NCBI GenBank assembly: GCA_018970545.1
Contig: JAGWWC010000003.1
Span: 1 to 64,000 of the forward strand
DNA: 64,000 nt
DNA from: Betaproteobacteria bacterium
GTDB lineage: Bacteria > Pseudomonadota > Gammaproteobacteria > Burkholderiales > Burkholderiaceae_A
Reading direction: 5' to 3'
The position numbers were made by a program, and so were the translations under genes. The notes beneath the pieces were generated by a model, which had not been told where the DNA came from, ran no database searches, and saw only the letters and a program-made list of their open reading frames with translations. Below are positions 21,616-31,755 of the stretch, one piece after another. Numbering within the stretch: position 1 is the stretch's first letter; the number at the start of each line of letters is the position of its first letter.

Positions 21616-22407
21616 ATGGGTGTTCTGAAGGTCCAGGAGGTTGTCAAAATTTACCCAGGGCACAGCCCTTCTGATGCGCCGGTGAAGGCTTTGGCCAACG
21701 TTTCCTTTACGGTGCAAGAAAATGAATTCTGTTCCATTCTGGGGCACTCGGGCTGCGGCAAAACCACCTTACTGAACATCATGGCTGGCTTTGATGACGC
21801 CACATTGGGCGAAATCACGCTGGATGGAAAATCTGTCGGCAAGCCCAGCTGGGAGCGGGCAATGATCTTTCAGGACTACGCTCTGTTTCCTTGGCTGACG
21901 GTGTCGGGAAATGTCAGCTTTGGTCTTGAAATGAAAGGCATTGGGGCAGAACAAGGCCGTCGAATCGCACAAGAGAAAATCGAGCTGGTCGGCCTGAAGG
22001 GTTTTGAAAATCGCTATCCTCATCAGCTCTCGGGCGGCATGCGCCAGCGGGTCGCCATCGCACGTGCGCTGGCGGTGGATCCCTCGGTACTCCTGATGGA
22101 TGAGCCGTTTGCTGCTCTAGACGCCCAAAATCGCAGCATGTTGCAAGATGAAATGGTGCGTATCTTTATTGAGCAGCAAAAGACAATGGTCTTGGTCACT
22201 CACTCCATTGAGGAAGCCATCAAGCTTTCAGATCGCATCGTGGTCATGACGCGCCGGCCTGGCCGCGTCAAAGCGATCATCGAGGTGAACATGCCAAGGC
22301 CACGGTCTGAAGAAGATCCCGAATTCCTCAGATTGAAAACTCGGATTCGTGATCTGATTCATGATGAGTTCGACCTGACCGAGGTTCCCATTCAAAATCC
22401 CGCATAG
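21616..22407 (+). CDS. ABC transporter ATP-binding protein (NitT/TauT type)
   Basis: [44 protein letters not shown]. Confidence 0.95.
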   Translation: MGVLKVQEVVKIYPGHSPSDAPVKALANVSFTVQENEFCSILGHSGCGKTTLLNIMAGFDDATLGEITLDGKSVGKPSWERAMIFQDYALFPWLTVSGNVSFGLEMKGIGAEQGRRIAQEKIELVGLKGFENRYPHQLSGGMRQRVAIARALAVDPSVLLMDEPFAALDAQNRSMLQDEMVRIFIEQQKTMVLVTHSIEEAIKLSDRIVVMTRRPGRVKAIIEVNMPRPRSEEDPEFLRLKTRIRDLIHDEFDLTEVPIQNPA

Positions 22408-22426
22408 GGCTGCAAAGCGGGGCTCA

Positions 22427-23176
22427 TTAAGCAATCAAAATCATTGCTGACACGGCCAGCATGAGCCAGATCGTCAGCCTTCGAAAGCGTTCCTCGGAGA
22501 GACGGGCAAAAATACGACCGCCAAAGGTGACGCCAGCCATAAAAAGCGGTGTCATCGCGAGCGCGAGCATCAGCACTTTCTCCGTAATCAAACCCTGAAT
22601 CAAAAATACGGTCAGCGCCACAATCGAAATCAGGGCAACATAAAAAGTCATGGTGGCTCTGACCGTGGCAGGATGATCGGAGCCGGCCAGCAGGTAGAGA
22701 ATGACGGGCGGCGCGCCAATGCCAGAAGTTCCGACCATGACGCCGCTCAAGGCGCCCAGACCAAGACTCGTCCGCAGTCGGTGCACGCCTCGCCAGCGTA
22801 TTCCCGCCAGAAGCATCAGGCTAAAGCCGATCACAAATAGCGCAATCATTCTCCTTGTGATTTCGCGGTCCAGATGAGTAAGGAGGAGGACCCCAAGAGG
22901 CAGACAGGCCGTTGCGGCCAAAAGAATGGGAATCAGCAAGGGCCATCGTGCCTGGCGCCTTAGGCCGGGCAGCATCGGCGCAGCTGCGAACCCCTCTAAG
23001 ATCAATACCAACGGCACTGCCACGCTGGGCCCCAGCAGCAACGCCAGCGGCGGAGACATCACCATTGCCGCACCAAATCCTGTCACGCCGCGCACAAGCC
23101 CAGCGAGTGCTCCCAAGGCAATTGCCAAAAACCAGGTGGACGGAGCAGACAACTCGCCAACGGACCCCAAGCTCAC
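22427..23176 (-). CDS. TauE/SafE family sulfite/anion exporter
   Basis: GALAGLVRGVTGFGAAMVMSPPLALLLGP; GALSGVMVGTSGIGAPPVILYLL. Confidence 0.88.
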   Translation of the reverse strand: MSLGSVGELSAPSTWFLAIALGALAGLVRGVTGFGAAMVMSPPLALLLGPSVAVPLVLILEGFAAAPMLPGLRRQARWPLLIPILLAATACLPLGVLLLTHLDREITRRMIALFVIGFSLMLLAGIRWRGVHRLRTSLGLGALSGVMVGTSGIGAPPVILYLLAGSDHPATVRATMTFYVALISIVALTVFLIQGLITEKVLMLALAMTPLFMAGVTFGGRIFARLSEERFRRLTIWLMLAVSAMILIA

Positions 23177-23199
23177 AATAACCGCCGACAGACTCTGCT

Positions 23200-24579
23200 C
23201 TATGACGAAATCAATGCCGCTTGCAGCAGCCTATCGCCAACAAGCCCCTGACACTCCCACTGAGGCATATGGCCGACGCCCGCAATAAGATGGAGAGCCG
23301 TTTTTGCAGGCGCATTCAGGGCGTGCCGCCAGGGAATAATCTGATCCTGTCGGCCCCAAAAAACCGTTACAGGAACCGGCAACTCTTCCAACACCCCCCT
23401 GATGTCAATTTGTTGAACACCATCTTGACAGAGCTCTCTGGCCATAAATCGCAGATCTTTTTCCCCGGATTGAATTTTAGACATTAAGTTTGACAGAAAT
23501 TCGTCGCTGATCGCGGGCAACTGGTTCGCTAGCTTTGCCAGTTCACGACGTACAACAATCTCCGAGCCGCTGTTCAGCAAACCATCAATGAAACCCTGAT
23601 TGATTTCAGTACCCAGTCCCGCTGGAGCGAGTAAGACTAACGACGATACCGATCCCTTGGGCATTTGCTGAGCAAGCAATGCAGCAATCGCACCGCCAAG
23701 AGAGTGACCAACCAAAACCTTCGGACCGGACGGCAATCGAGAAATCGCCTCCTTCAGCGCAGTGGTCATATTGGCAATACTCATCCCAGACAAAGGGCTC
23801 CGTCCATGGGCGGGCAAATCAAATGCAGCCACTGCCTGTCCAGCCGAGCCAAGCCGACCGAAGATACCCGCCCAAGTATCCGCATTTCCGAAAATTCCAT
23901 GCAAAAGAACAATCGTGGTCGAAGAACTTGACTCCGAAATATTTACCGAGCGCATAAACATCTCTCCGAGGGCCGTCGACACCATACGCTCTTGCGCTAT
24001 CGAAGTGGCGGCGACGCGTCGGTGCTCAGTGTGCGAAGCGCCTGCGATACGTTCGAGGTCTCTCAGAACCACTCGCCCGCCCACCCCGGAGCCCGAAGGG
24101 GGTATCCGAACTCCGCTTGCTTTTGCAAAACTTCGCGCTGCCGGCGATGCCAACGTCCTAGCGATCAGGGTGTTGTACTGCTCATCGCCACTTACCGCTT
24201 TGCCGATTTCCGACGTCCCCGTGAAAAGAGTGCCCTCTGATCCGCGACGAATGCTCGCGATCTGCGAGGAAACTCCTGCAACCTTCTCTGCTGTCGTCTG
24301 ATCACTATCCACCGTACCCTTCTGAACCATGAAGGCATCTACATCAACCATAGCTAGCGGCTGATCAAATTCAATCATCTGATCGATGTGCACCAATTGC
24401 TCTTTCAGCACACCGTCATAGCTGACGGGAACCTCTACGATCGCCTTGTCAGTCTCAACCTCAAGCAACACATCTCCGGCTAGAAAGCTCTCACCCTCTG
24501 ATTTTCTCCAGGCAATCACTCGCCCATCAAGTTCCGAACCGCCGAGTCTGGGTAAGCAAAAAGCAATGGTCTCTACCAA
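23200..24579 (-). CDS. Lipoyl domain - E3-binding-like domain - alpha/beta hydrolase fusion (acetoin dehydrogenase E2/AcoC-like)
   Basis: Lipoylation motif EVETDKAIVEVPV; TLASPAARSFAKASGVRIPPSG; GHSLGGAIAAL hydrolase nucleophile elbow; TTG start at 24579 preceded by AAAGGGG. Confidence 0.88.
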   Translation of the reverse strand: MVETIAFCLPRLGGSELDGRVIAWRKSEGESFLAGDVLLEVETDKAIVEVPVSYDGVLKEQLVHIDQMIEFDQPLAMVDVDAFMVQKGTVDSDQTTAEKVAGVSSQIASIRRGSEGTLFTGTSEIGKAVSGDEQYNTLIARTLASPAARSFAKASGVRIPPSGSGVGGRVVLRDLERIAGASHTEHRRVAATSIAQERMVSTALGEMFMRSVNISESSSSTTIVLLHGIFGNADTWAGIFGRLGSAGQAVAAFDLPAHGRSPLSGMSIANMTTALKEAISRLPSGPKVLVGHSLGGAIAALLAQQMPKGSVSSLVLLAPAGLGTEINQGFIDGLLNSGSEIVVRRELAKLANQLPAISDEFLSNLMSKIQSGEKDLRFMARELCQDGVQQIDIRGVLEELPVPVTVFWGRQDQIIPWRHALNAPAKTALHLIAGVGHMPQWECQGLVGDRLLQAALISS

Positions 24580-24616
24580 AACGAACCCCTTTAACTTTAG
24601 ATATAAAAAAGATGAG

Positions 24617-25528
24617 CTACGAAGATCGGGCAAGGTCCTCAAGTAACAACAACATCGCTGTGCAATCCTGCTGTGAGCGTCCCCATGGTTTTGCCAGCGC
24701 AAATAGCTCTCGAGCGGCACCCCCCAAAAAGAGGGGGGCGCCCTCCGCTTTGGCCAATTCGACGGCGAGGGATATATCTTTCAACCCGAGCGAAAGCGGA
24801 AAATCGGGGGAGATATCTCCCGCCAACACTTTTCTTGGAAAATTAACATTGATCTGACCTTTTCCCGCGGTAGTACTTTGAAGCACCTTCACCGCAATAT
24901 CTCGATCGATTCCTGCCTTCTTGGCAAGCAACAGCGTTTCAGCAGTCAGCACCATCCCAACCATCGACATATAGTTATTGACAATCTTCAACCGAATTGC
25001 ATGCCCAGGAGGCCCCACCAACACAATATCTTTTCCAAAGCATTCCAGAAGCGGCCTAATTTCATCGAGCGTTTCTTCATCAGCGCCCACCAGCACCAAG
25101 AGGTCGCCTCGTTTGGCGTGACCGGGGGTGCGACCGACCGGCGCATCAATTATTCGAATATGTTGTTGATGGAGCCTTTTTCGAAAATCCTGAAAAGCAA
25201 CTGGGCTTCCCGTACTCATCTCAATGATCAACGCTTTCTCGCGCAACTTCAATACCGCGCCGTTTTCCCCGAAGAGCACCTCTTCAACCACTTCAGAGTC
25301 AGGCAGCATGGTGAAGAAATAGTCTGCGTCAATGGCGGCATCCATGGGAGAGCTCGCGATTCTACAGTTTGGAATAGACCAAAAGTCCTCTAGTTTATCG
25401 ACATCGGAGTCAAATACGGCGACTTCCATCCCTGAACGCAGCAAATTTTGCGCCATAGCAGAACCCATCGTTCCCAGCCCGATAAACCCAGCTTTTATTT
25501 TTGATTTTCGTCGCATTTGTTCGCTCAA
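24617..25528 (-). CDS. NAD-binding 3-hydroxyisobutyrate dehydrogenase-family protein, resembling sulfolactaldehyde 3-reductase (YihU)
   Basis: GFIGLGTMGSAMAQNLL; VLFGENG, APVGRT, KIVNNYMS, TTAGKG, KVLAGDISPDF as in YihU (recalled comparison). Confidence 0.8.
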   Translation of the reverse strand: MSEQMRRKSKIKAGFIGLGTMGSAMAQNLLRSGMEVAVFDSDVDKLEDFWSIPNCRIASSPMDAAIDADYFFTMLPDSEVVEEVLFGENGAVLKLREKALIIEMSTGSPVAFQDFRKRLHQQHIRIIDAPVGRTPGHAKRGDLLVLVGADEETLDEIRPLLECFGKDIVLVGPPGHAIRLKIVNNYMSMVGMVLTAETLLLAKKAGIDRDIAVKVLQSTTAGKGQINVNFPRKVLAGDISPDFPLSLGLKDISLAVELAKAEGAPLFLGGAARELFALAKPWGRSQQDCTAMLLLLEDLARSS

Positions 25529-25540
25529 CTTTCTGCGTCT

Positions 25541-26014
25541 CTAGAGTGCTCCGGCAGTTCTCGCAGCGGCACGGATTTCCAAAAACTCAACTGCAATTCC
25601 TTCTGGCCCATGGACATACACCGGCCGAGTTATTCCGTTTCTCAGATCTTGGGGATCTGAGAACGTGGTGTAGCCAGCAGCTCGGATGCGTCGGCATACC
25701 TCATCGGTATTGTTAACTTGGAAGGCGATATGTGTAATTCCGCGATCGCATTGACGTAGTGCAATCTTCTTTCCGTCGGGTTGATAATATTTAAATAATT
25801 CAATGCGATAACCAAAAAATTCAAGCATTGCCCAACGAATAATTGCGCCGGGCAGGCCCACGACGACACCAAGAGCCGGTTCAGATCGTTGATCCATTTC
25901 TGCCTCGATTTGCATACCGACGATTTCGGTAAAAAAATCTCGCGCAGATTCGAAGTTTTCAACACAGATCGCGGTGTGGTGAGCACGTAGTATCAAGCCG
26001 TCAAGAAGAGCCAT
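25541..26014 (-). CDS. VOC (glyoxalase/dioxygenase superfamily) protein
   Basis: LILRAHHTAICVENFESARDFFTEIVGMQ ... ITHIAFQVNNTDEVCRRIRAAGY ... YVHGPEGIAVEFLEI. Confidence 0.9.
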   Translation of the reverse strand: MALLDGLILRAHHTAICVENFESARDFFTEIVGMQIEAEMDQRSEPALGVVVGLPGAIIRWAMLEFFGYRIELFKYYQPDGKKIALRQCDRGITHIAFQVNNTDEVCRRIRAAGYTTFSDPQDLRNGITRPVYVHGPEGIAVEFLEIRAAARTAGAL

Positions 26015-26037
26015 CTCAATCTCCCGTTTCCAATTCG

Positions 26038-28203
26038 TTACCGCACAAGCGACTCAAGGCCTTGCGCAAACTCCTCTCGCCTCGCGAGCGCTGCGCGCTC
26101 AAGTACCTTCGATACAACAGGAGATGAATGGGTCCCTGAAACATGTAAAATTTCGTTATCTAGAAAATCGAAACACTCAAACTGAATTCGATCGACGAGG
26201 TGTTTGCCGATTGAGGTTCCACGCGTGGTCTCTTCGGCGATCATGATTCGATTGGTGAGCTTGAGACTGTTCTCAATCGTATTCAGATCAATTCCTGTCG
26301 GATCAAGAGTACGAAGATCAATGATCTCAGCGTCAATTCCTGTCATCTCAACAGCCGCAAGAACCTCAGGTATTGAACCGCCATAGGTCAGCACGGTGCA
26401 CGCCTTTCCTTTGCGCACAATCCTTGCCTTCCCAAAGGGCACAACGTAATCCAATCCCTGCGTTGGCACTAGCCCCTTGGACTGAAACAGTGAACCGTAT
26501 TCAACAATCAACACTGGATCTTCGCTATTCAGTGCTGCATTAAAGAGGCCGATATAGTCATAGGGGGTGGACGGGGCGACAATGCGCCATCCGGGATACA
26601 TTGCGAATAGTCCCGAAGCGTCCATTGAATGCTGAGAGCCATAACCACTGCCAGCGGAGACGCGACTTCGTACGATCAAGGGCATTGGATGCTCTCCGCC
26701 AAACATATGACGGACCTTTCCTGCTTGATTGAACAGCTGATCAGCCGCACCCAAAACGAAATCCGGATACATAATCTCAACGACTGGCCTGAGTCCGTTT
26801 AGAGCAGCGCCGATGGCCATGCCACAAAAACCGTTCTCACAGATTGGGGTCCCGAATAGCCGCTCAGGGAAGAGATCAGCAACGCCCTTTGTTGCTCCTG
26901 CGGTTCCGCCCTTTAGCCTATGAACATCCTCACCAAGAATTATGATGCGAGGGTCACGGCCCATCGCCTCTCGCGCAGCCAAAGAGATGGCATCGATAAA
27001 TTTTATCGTTTCCATCTCATTTTCCCTCTGCGGCGGGTTTTCTCGTGTCGCAGACGAAACCGTATTGGTGGTATTACCACGGATTCCTACCTCTACCGTA
27101 GACGGATCGGGCCATAGCGCTGGTATGAGGCGTACTTTTCCAGCGGAGTCAGTCTCCGTTAACTTCGCGTTTACTGACTGAATAAGTTTCTGGACTCTCT
27201 GATCGTACCCCCCTCTATCCGATTCTTTAACACAGCCGAGAGTAACCATCCGACCCCATGTCCTCTCGAGCGGATCTCGTTGGCGCCAGTTGTCCTCCTC
27301 AGTCTTTTCGCGATATCCAAAAGCACTTCCAGTAAGTGGGCCTGACTGGTGAAAATATCGATAAGTCTCTGCTTCAATCAACACCGGCCCTTGATTGCTT
27401 TCCATCAACTTTCGAGCGTATTGGACGGCCATCCGGACGGCGATAGGATCCATTCCGTCGACCGTGATACCGGGGATGCCGAGCGAAACACCACGGCCCG
27501 AAAGTCGAGGCTCGTGCGTTTGCTCTGTGATATGCGTAGAAACCGCATATAAATTGTTTTCGCAGAAAAAGACCACGGGGAGACGATAGAGCGCCGCTAA
27601 ATTAAAGGACTCATACGCTGCACCGTTTTGGATCGCACCATCGCCAAAAAACCCAACGGCGATATTCCCTGTCTCCCTCAATTTTTCCGCGAGTGCGTAT
27701 CCGACCGCATGGGGAATATTGCCCCCGACGATGGCATTGGATCCAAGTACGCCACACTCGTCCCACTTCAGGTGCATCGAGCCACCACGCCCGCCACCGA
27801 AACCCGGTGTTAGTCCAAGAATTTCGGCCAACGTTCGGAATACAACATCCTCTAGTTCAGCGGGGATATTGTCGGAGAGCGGATCGTAAGCACGTGGCGT
27901 CCGGTAGTTGAGTGCTTTGGCAAGAAACTGGTGATGCATACGATGGGTGCCGTTGATCTTATCGTCGGACTGCAGAGCGGACATACAGCCCACCGCCGCT
28001 CCCTCCTGACCGATACTGGAATGGGCCGGACCGTGTAGCAGGCCTCCCGAACTGAACTCGAGCAGATTCTCCTCGAAGCGTCGGATGATCAGAATCTGCT
28101 CATAAATTCGACGAAGCTCGTTCGCCGGAATGCCCTCCCACTCCGAATCCTCCACCGCGACTGAAATCCATGGAACCGCCGGCTTCAACTCTTGTATTTT
28201 CAT
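26038..28203 (-). CDS. Fused alpha-beta E1 component of a thiamine-dependent 2-oxoacid/acetoin-type dehydrogenase
   Basis: 721 aa; TPP motif GDGAIQNGAAYESFNLAALYRLPVVFFCENN in N-half; beta-like ILGEDVHRLKGGTAGATKGVADLFPERLFGTPICENGFCGMAIGAALNGLRPVVEIM in C-half. Confidence 0.93.
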   Translation of the reverse strand: MKIQELKPAVPWISVAVEDSEWEGIPANELRRIYEQILIIRRFEENLLEFSSGGLLHGPAHSSIGQEGAAVGCMSALQSDDKINGTHRMHHQFLAKALNYRTPRAYDPLSDNIPAELEDVVFRTLAEILGLTPGFGGGRGGSMHLKWDECGVLGSNAIVGGNIPHAVGYALAEKLRETGNIAVGFFGDGAIQNGAAYESFNLAALYRLPVVFFCENNLYAVSTHITEQTHEPRLSGRGVSLGIPGITVDGMDPIAVRMAVQYARKLMESNQGPVLIEAETYRYFHQSGPLTGSAFGYREKTEEDNWRQRDPLERTWGRMVTLGCVKESDRGGYDQRVQKLIQSVNAKLTETDSAGKVRLIPALWPDPSTVEVGIRGNTTNTVSSATRENPPQRENEMETIKFIDAISLAAREAMGRDPRIIILGEDVHRLKGGTAGATKGVADLFPERLFGTPICENGFCGMAIGAALNGLRPVVEIMYPDFVLGAADQLFNQAGKVRHMFGGEHPMPLIVRSRVSAGSGYGSQHSMDASGLFAMYPGWRIVAPSTPYDYIGLFNAALNSEDPVLIVEYGSLFQSKGLVPTQGLDYVVPFGKARIVRKGKACTVLTYGGSIPEVLAAVEMTGIDAEIIDLRTLDPTGIDLNTIENSLKLTNRIMIAEETTRGTSIGKHLVDRIQFECFDFLDNEILHVSGTHSSPVVSKVLERAALARREEFAQGLESLVR

Positions 28204-28228
28204 GAAAAAATCCTTCTTATCAGCTGAT

Positions 28229-28242
28229 TGAAAGCGCTTACA
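28229..28242. promoter_or_regulatory. LacI-family operator TGAAAGCGCTTACA between the divergent E1 and lacI-type genes
   Basis: Pseudo-palindrome overlapping TTGAAA (28228-28233) -N16- TATAAT (28250-28255) of the regulator promoter. Confidence 0.7.
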
Positions 28243-28293
28243 AAATCGTTATAATTTCGTTTATCTTCAGTTAAATTAGGACCTACGGCAAAA

Positions 28294-29343
28294 ATGGCAT
28301 CGGAGAGATCGGCACCCTCCATTACGATTGACGACGTAGCACGTCTGGCGAAGGTATCGATCGCCACCGTCTCCAGGACCATTAATCGCCCAGACTCAGT
28401 AAGCGCGGTGCTCAAGGGCAGAGTACTGGAGGCCATCCGCAGAACCGGATTCATTCCAAATGCGGGTGCTCGGCTCCTCATGACAAACCGCTCAGGGGCA
28501 ATTGGAGTTGTGATGCCGACACTGAGCAACACGATATTTGCCCAGAGTCTGTCGGGGTTCCAGCAGCGAACAGCGATCGAATCATTTCAGGTGATTGTGG
28601 CATTTACTGACTTTGACTCTGTAAGAGAGTCGGCTCAAATTCTTAATTTGGTGAAAAGTGGGGTTGAAGCGGTAGCGCTGACCGGGGCCGGTCAGGAACC
28701 ATGGATCCTGCGTCTTCTCCAGCAACGAAAGCTTCCCTATATTCACGTGGTCTGCTGTGAAGCACCGTTTGGCGGCCAAACGATCGGTTTTGATAATGCC
28801 AAGGCGATGAAGCTGGTCGTATCCCACCTGCTGGAGCGGGGCCATAAACATATGGGTGTTCTGATCAGCACCACAGAAGGCAATGATCGGGCCTCGGCCA
28901 GACTCCGTGGCGCTCGGGAGGCCATTCAGCAGGCCGGGCTGCAACTCCCGCTGAATCGAATTGTTGAGACGCGAAGTCAAATCTCCGCGATTCGAGCGGG
29001 CTTGCGCGCCCTTTTGAAGAGCGCTCCAGAGATTACCGCGGTGATTTGCGGCAACGATCTTCTTGCTCACGGCGCGCTCATTGAGGCTCAGCATATGAAT
29101 ATCCGAGTTCCAACTGATCTATCCATTACTGGATTCGACGATTTTGAAATGTCGGCACACACCCTTCCTCCAATCACCACCGTGCGAACCGGTGCGCATA
29201 ACATGTGGGCGATGGCTGCTGAGCATCTTCTGACGAAACTTAATACGAATAAGCAAGTGCAAGGACATATCCCCACCGAGGTTGAACTCATTATTCGCGA
29301 TTCCACAGCGGCCCCTCGTATCTCAAAAATCAAGCTAACTTAA
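28294..29343 (+). CDS. LacI family transcriptional regulator
   Basis: ITIDDVARLAKVSIATVSRTINRPDSVS HTH; periplasmic-binding-like effector domain. Confidence 0.95.
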   Translation: MASERSAPSITIDDVARLAKVSIATVSRTINRPDSVSAVLKGRVLEAIRRTGFIPNAGARLLMTNRSGAIGVVMPTLSNTIFAQSLSGFQQRTAIESFQVIVAFTDFDSVRESAQILNLVKSGVEAVALTGAGQEPWILRLLQQRKLPYIHVVCCEAPFGGQTIGFDNAKAMKLVVSHLLERGHKHMGVLISTTEGNDRASARLRGAREAIQQAGLQLPLNRIVETRSQISAIRAGLRALLKSAPEITAVICGNDLLAHGALIEAQHMNIRVPTDLSITGFDDFEMSAHTLPPITTVRTGAHNMWAMAAEHLLTKLNTNKQVQGHIPTEVELIIRDSTAAPRISKIKLT

Positions 29344-30976
29344 AACCCAAATAGTCGTTTTCTTCTATTTCTCTGCATTTGCGCTCATAGCTTGGAAAAC
29401 CGATATAAGGCATGAACATTCGGGGTTTATTTGGAATATTCGCGCCCAAATACCAGGAGTTACAGGAAGGGAAAATAGTGTTGGAGGCGATTTCTGTGAC
29501 CGTGTCAATCCACCTCGCCTCGGATTCCTCTGTCGCCTCAATTTCCGATAACTGTCGTAATTTCATCGATTGAATACAGCGCGAAATCCATGCGGCGTGC
29601 TGATCGATTGAAACATGCATATTTGTAAGTACCGACGGGCTACCCGGTCCCGTCATAATGAAAAGGTTCGGGAAACCGCATACGGACAAGCCAAGATAAT
29701 TTCGTGGTCCCTCGCTCCATTTTTCGCGCAGTGTTAAGCCGTTCCTACCGGTAATCTGAATGGAAAGAATTGGGCCCGTCATCGCATCAAATCCAGTGGC
29801 AAAAATCAGACTATCGCACCGATAGCTGGTTCGATCCGTCTCAATAGACTCTTCGCCCAATCGATGAATTCCGCTCTGCGATATATCCACGAGCGTCACA
29901 TTCCCAGAATTAAAAGACTCGTAATAGCCATCGCCAACCGATACTCTTTTACATCCAATCGGGTGTCTTGGGCACAAGAGCTCTGACACAGCCGGGTTTT
30001 TTACTATTTTTCGAATTTTCGATTTTACGAATTCTGCCGCAATCTTATTGGCTTCTGAACTGGTCAGCAAATCATTGAATCCGTCAAGAAAATTTAATCC
30101 TCCTATATTCCAACGACGCTCAAGATCACGCTCTACCTCCTCCCGCGAAACACTCAGTGCAGATGTGTCTTTTCCGCGATTACGAAAGCCGTGAGCCCGA
30201 ATCATCTTTGCATTATTGTGACGAAACGATATTGGATCGGCCATCACCGCCGCTTCATAGTCGTTAGGAATTTTTCCATTCCATGCCGGCACAACATAGT
30301 TTGCGGTTCGCTGAAACACATACAAATGCCTCAACTGGGGGGCTATCGTCGGAATGACTTGCACTGCAGATGAGCCGGTACCAACTATCCCGACGACTTG
30401 ATCGGAGAAATCTACGCCCTCTTTTGGCCAGTTTCCCGTGTGGTAGACCCGCCCGCGAAAGCGCTCCATTCCTGGTATTTCCGGAAGATGAGCAGTCGAC
30501 AAGCAACCCGTTGCCAAAATCAAGAAATCAGAAGCAAGACTTTCTCCGCGGCTCGTGGTAGTAAACCATTTTCGAGTTTTCTCATCATAGTGCGACTTCT
30601 CAACTGCGGAATTGAGGTGGATATTTTTGTAGAGATCAAATTTTCGCGCTACGTGCTGTGCGTAGCGTAATAGCTCGGCCTGCGTTGCAAATCTTTCGGA
30701 CCACTTCCACTCCCGAAATAACTCAGTTGAAAATTGATACGAATATTCCAAGCTTTCTGTATCGCAGCGTGCACCTGGATAGCGATTCCAAAACCAGGTT
30801 CCTCCAACATCTGATCCACGCTCATAAACGCGCGCGCTAAGTCCTAGTGCACGAGTTTGATAGAGCATCAACAGACCGGCAAAACCAGCTCCGACGATGA
30901 CAACATCAACAGATGTTTTTTGACTATCAACCTCTTTGTGCATTTGATTGATCGCCCTAGGACTTACACTCTCCAT
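29330..30976 (-). CDS. Type I Baeyer-Villiger-type flavin monooxygenase
   Basis: VIVGAGFAGLLMLYQTRALGLSARVYERGSDVGGTWFWNRYPGARCD; BVMO fingerprint FRGRVYHTGNWP. Confidence 0.92.
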   Translation of the reverse strand: MESVSPRAINQMHKEVDSQKTSVDVVIVGAGFAGLLMLYQTRALGLSARVYERGSDVGGTWFWNRYPGARCDTESLEYSYQFSTELFREWKWSERFATQAELLRYAQHVARKFDLYKNIHLNSAVEKSHYDEKTRKWFTTTSRGESLASDFLILATGCLSTAHLPEIPGMERFRGRVYHTGNWPKEGVDFSDQVVGIVGTGSSAVQVIPTIAPQLRHLYVFQRTANYVVPAWNGKIPNDYEAAVMADPISFRHNNAKMIRAHGFRNRGKDTSALSVSREEVERDLERRWNIGGLNFLDGFNDLLTSSEANKIAAEFVKSKIRKIVKNPAVSELLCPRHPIGCKRVSVGDGYYESFNSGNVTLVDISQSGIHRLGEESIETDRTSYRCDSLIFATGFDAMTGPILSIQITGRNGLTLREKWSEGPRNYLGLSVCGFPNLFIMTGPGSPSVLTNMHVSIDQHAAWISRCIQSMKLRQLSEIEATEESEARWIDTVTEIASNTIFPSCNSWYLGANIPNKPRMFMPYIGFPSYERKCREIEENDYLGFKLA

Positions 30977-31746
30977 GCTGAAAAGTGCCTCTCAACACGA
31001 CGCAGTAGTGAATCAAGAAATACACCGATAACACTAATCACGGCCATTGCGCCAATCGTCAAGTCTGCATGAAGCTGCTGCTGCCCCTGAAGGATTAGGT
31101 ATCCAAGCCCATCTCGCGTTCCGGTGCCGGCAACTATCTCAGCCGCGATCAGTGCCATCCAGCCAGCAGCAAGTCCGATTCGAACGCCCGTCATGATGAG
31201 CGGAAATGCTGCCGGCAGCGCAATCTCCGTAAGAATCGTCCAGGTGCGTGCCCCAAGGCTAAGGCCGGCATTCAGCAGATGAGTGTCAATGAGCTTTACC
31301 CCAAGAAATGAGTTGATCAATATGGGTGGGAATGCGGAGGTAAAAATAACGTAGGCCTGAGCGGCGTTTCCGGCTCCGAACCAAAATAGCGCGAATGGCG
31401 CCCAGGCAATCGGGGGGATATACCGAAATAATTCAAAGATCGGCGTCACTGCCCAATTTATCGGCCGGAAATACGCCATGAGCAATCCGAGCGGAACCCC
31501 AAGCAACAGTGCGGACACAAAACCGCTCAACAGCCGCGTCACACTCGCCGCCGCATGGGTAACCAGCGTTCCAGCCCCAATCGGCTCGTAAGACAAGGTG
31601 ATTATTCTCTCCATAACCTCAACCGGGTTTGGAAGAAAATCTGAAGAGACCTCAAAAACCTCAACAATCAATCCCCAAACAGCGAGCCATAAACAGAGGA
31701 TCAAGGCTCGCTCAGTCCATAAAGACCTTTGTATTTTGATCGCCAT
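30964..31746 (-). CDS. ABC transporter permease (NitT/TauT type)
   Basis: ELFRYIPPIAWAPFALFWFGAGNAAQAYVIFTSAF; LAAGWMALIAAEIVAGTGTRDGLGYLI. Confidence 0.92.
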   Translation of the reverse strand: MAIKIQRSLWTERALILCLWLAVWGLIVEVFEVSSDFLPNPVEVMERIITLSYEPIGAGTLVTHAAASVTRLLSGFVSALLLGVPLGLLMAYFRPINWAVTPIFELFRYIPPIAWAPFALFWFGAGNAAQAYVIFTSAFPPILINSFLGVKLIDTHLLNAGLSLGARTWTILTEIALPAAFPLIMTGVRIGLAAGWMALIAAEIVAGTGTRDGLGYLILQGQQQLHADLTIGAMAVISVIGVFLDSLLRRVERHFSAWRV

Positions 31747-31755
31747 TTCAATTTT

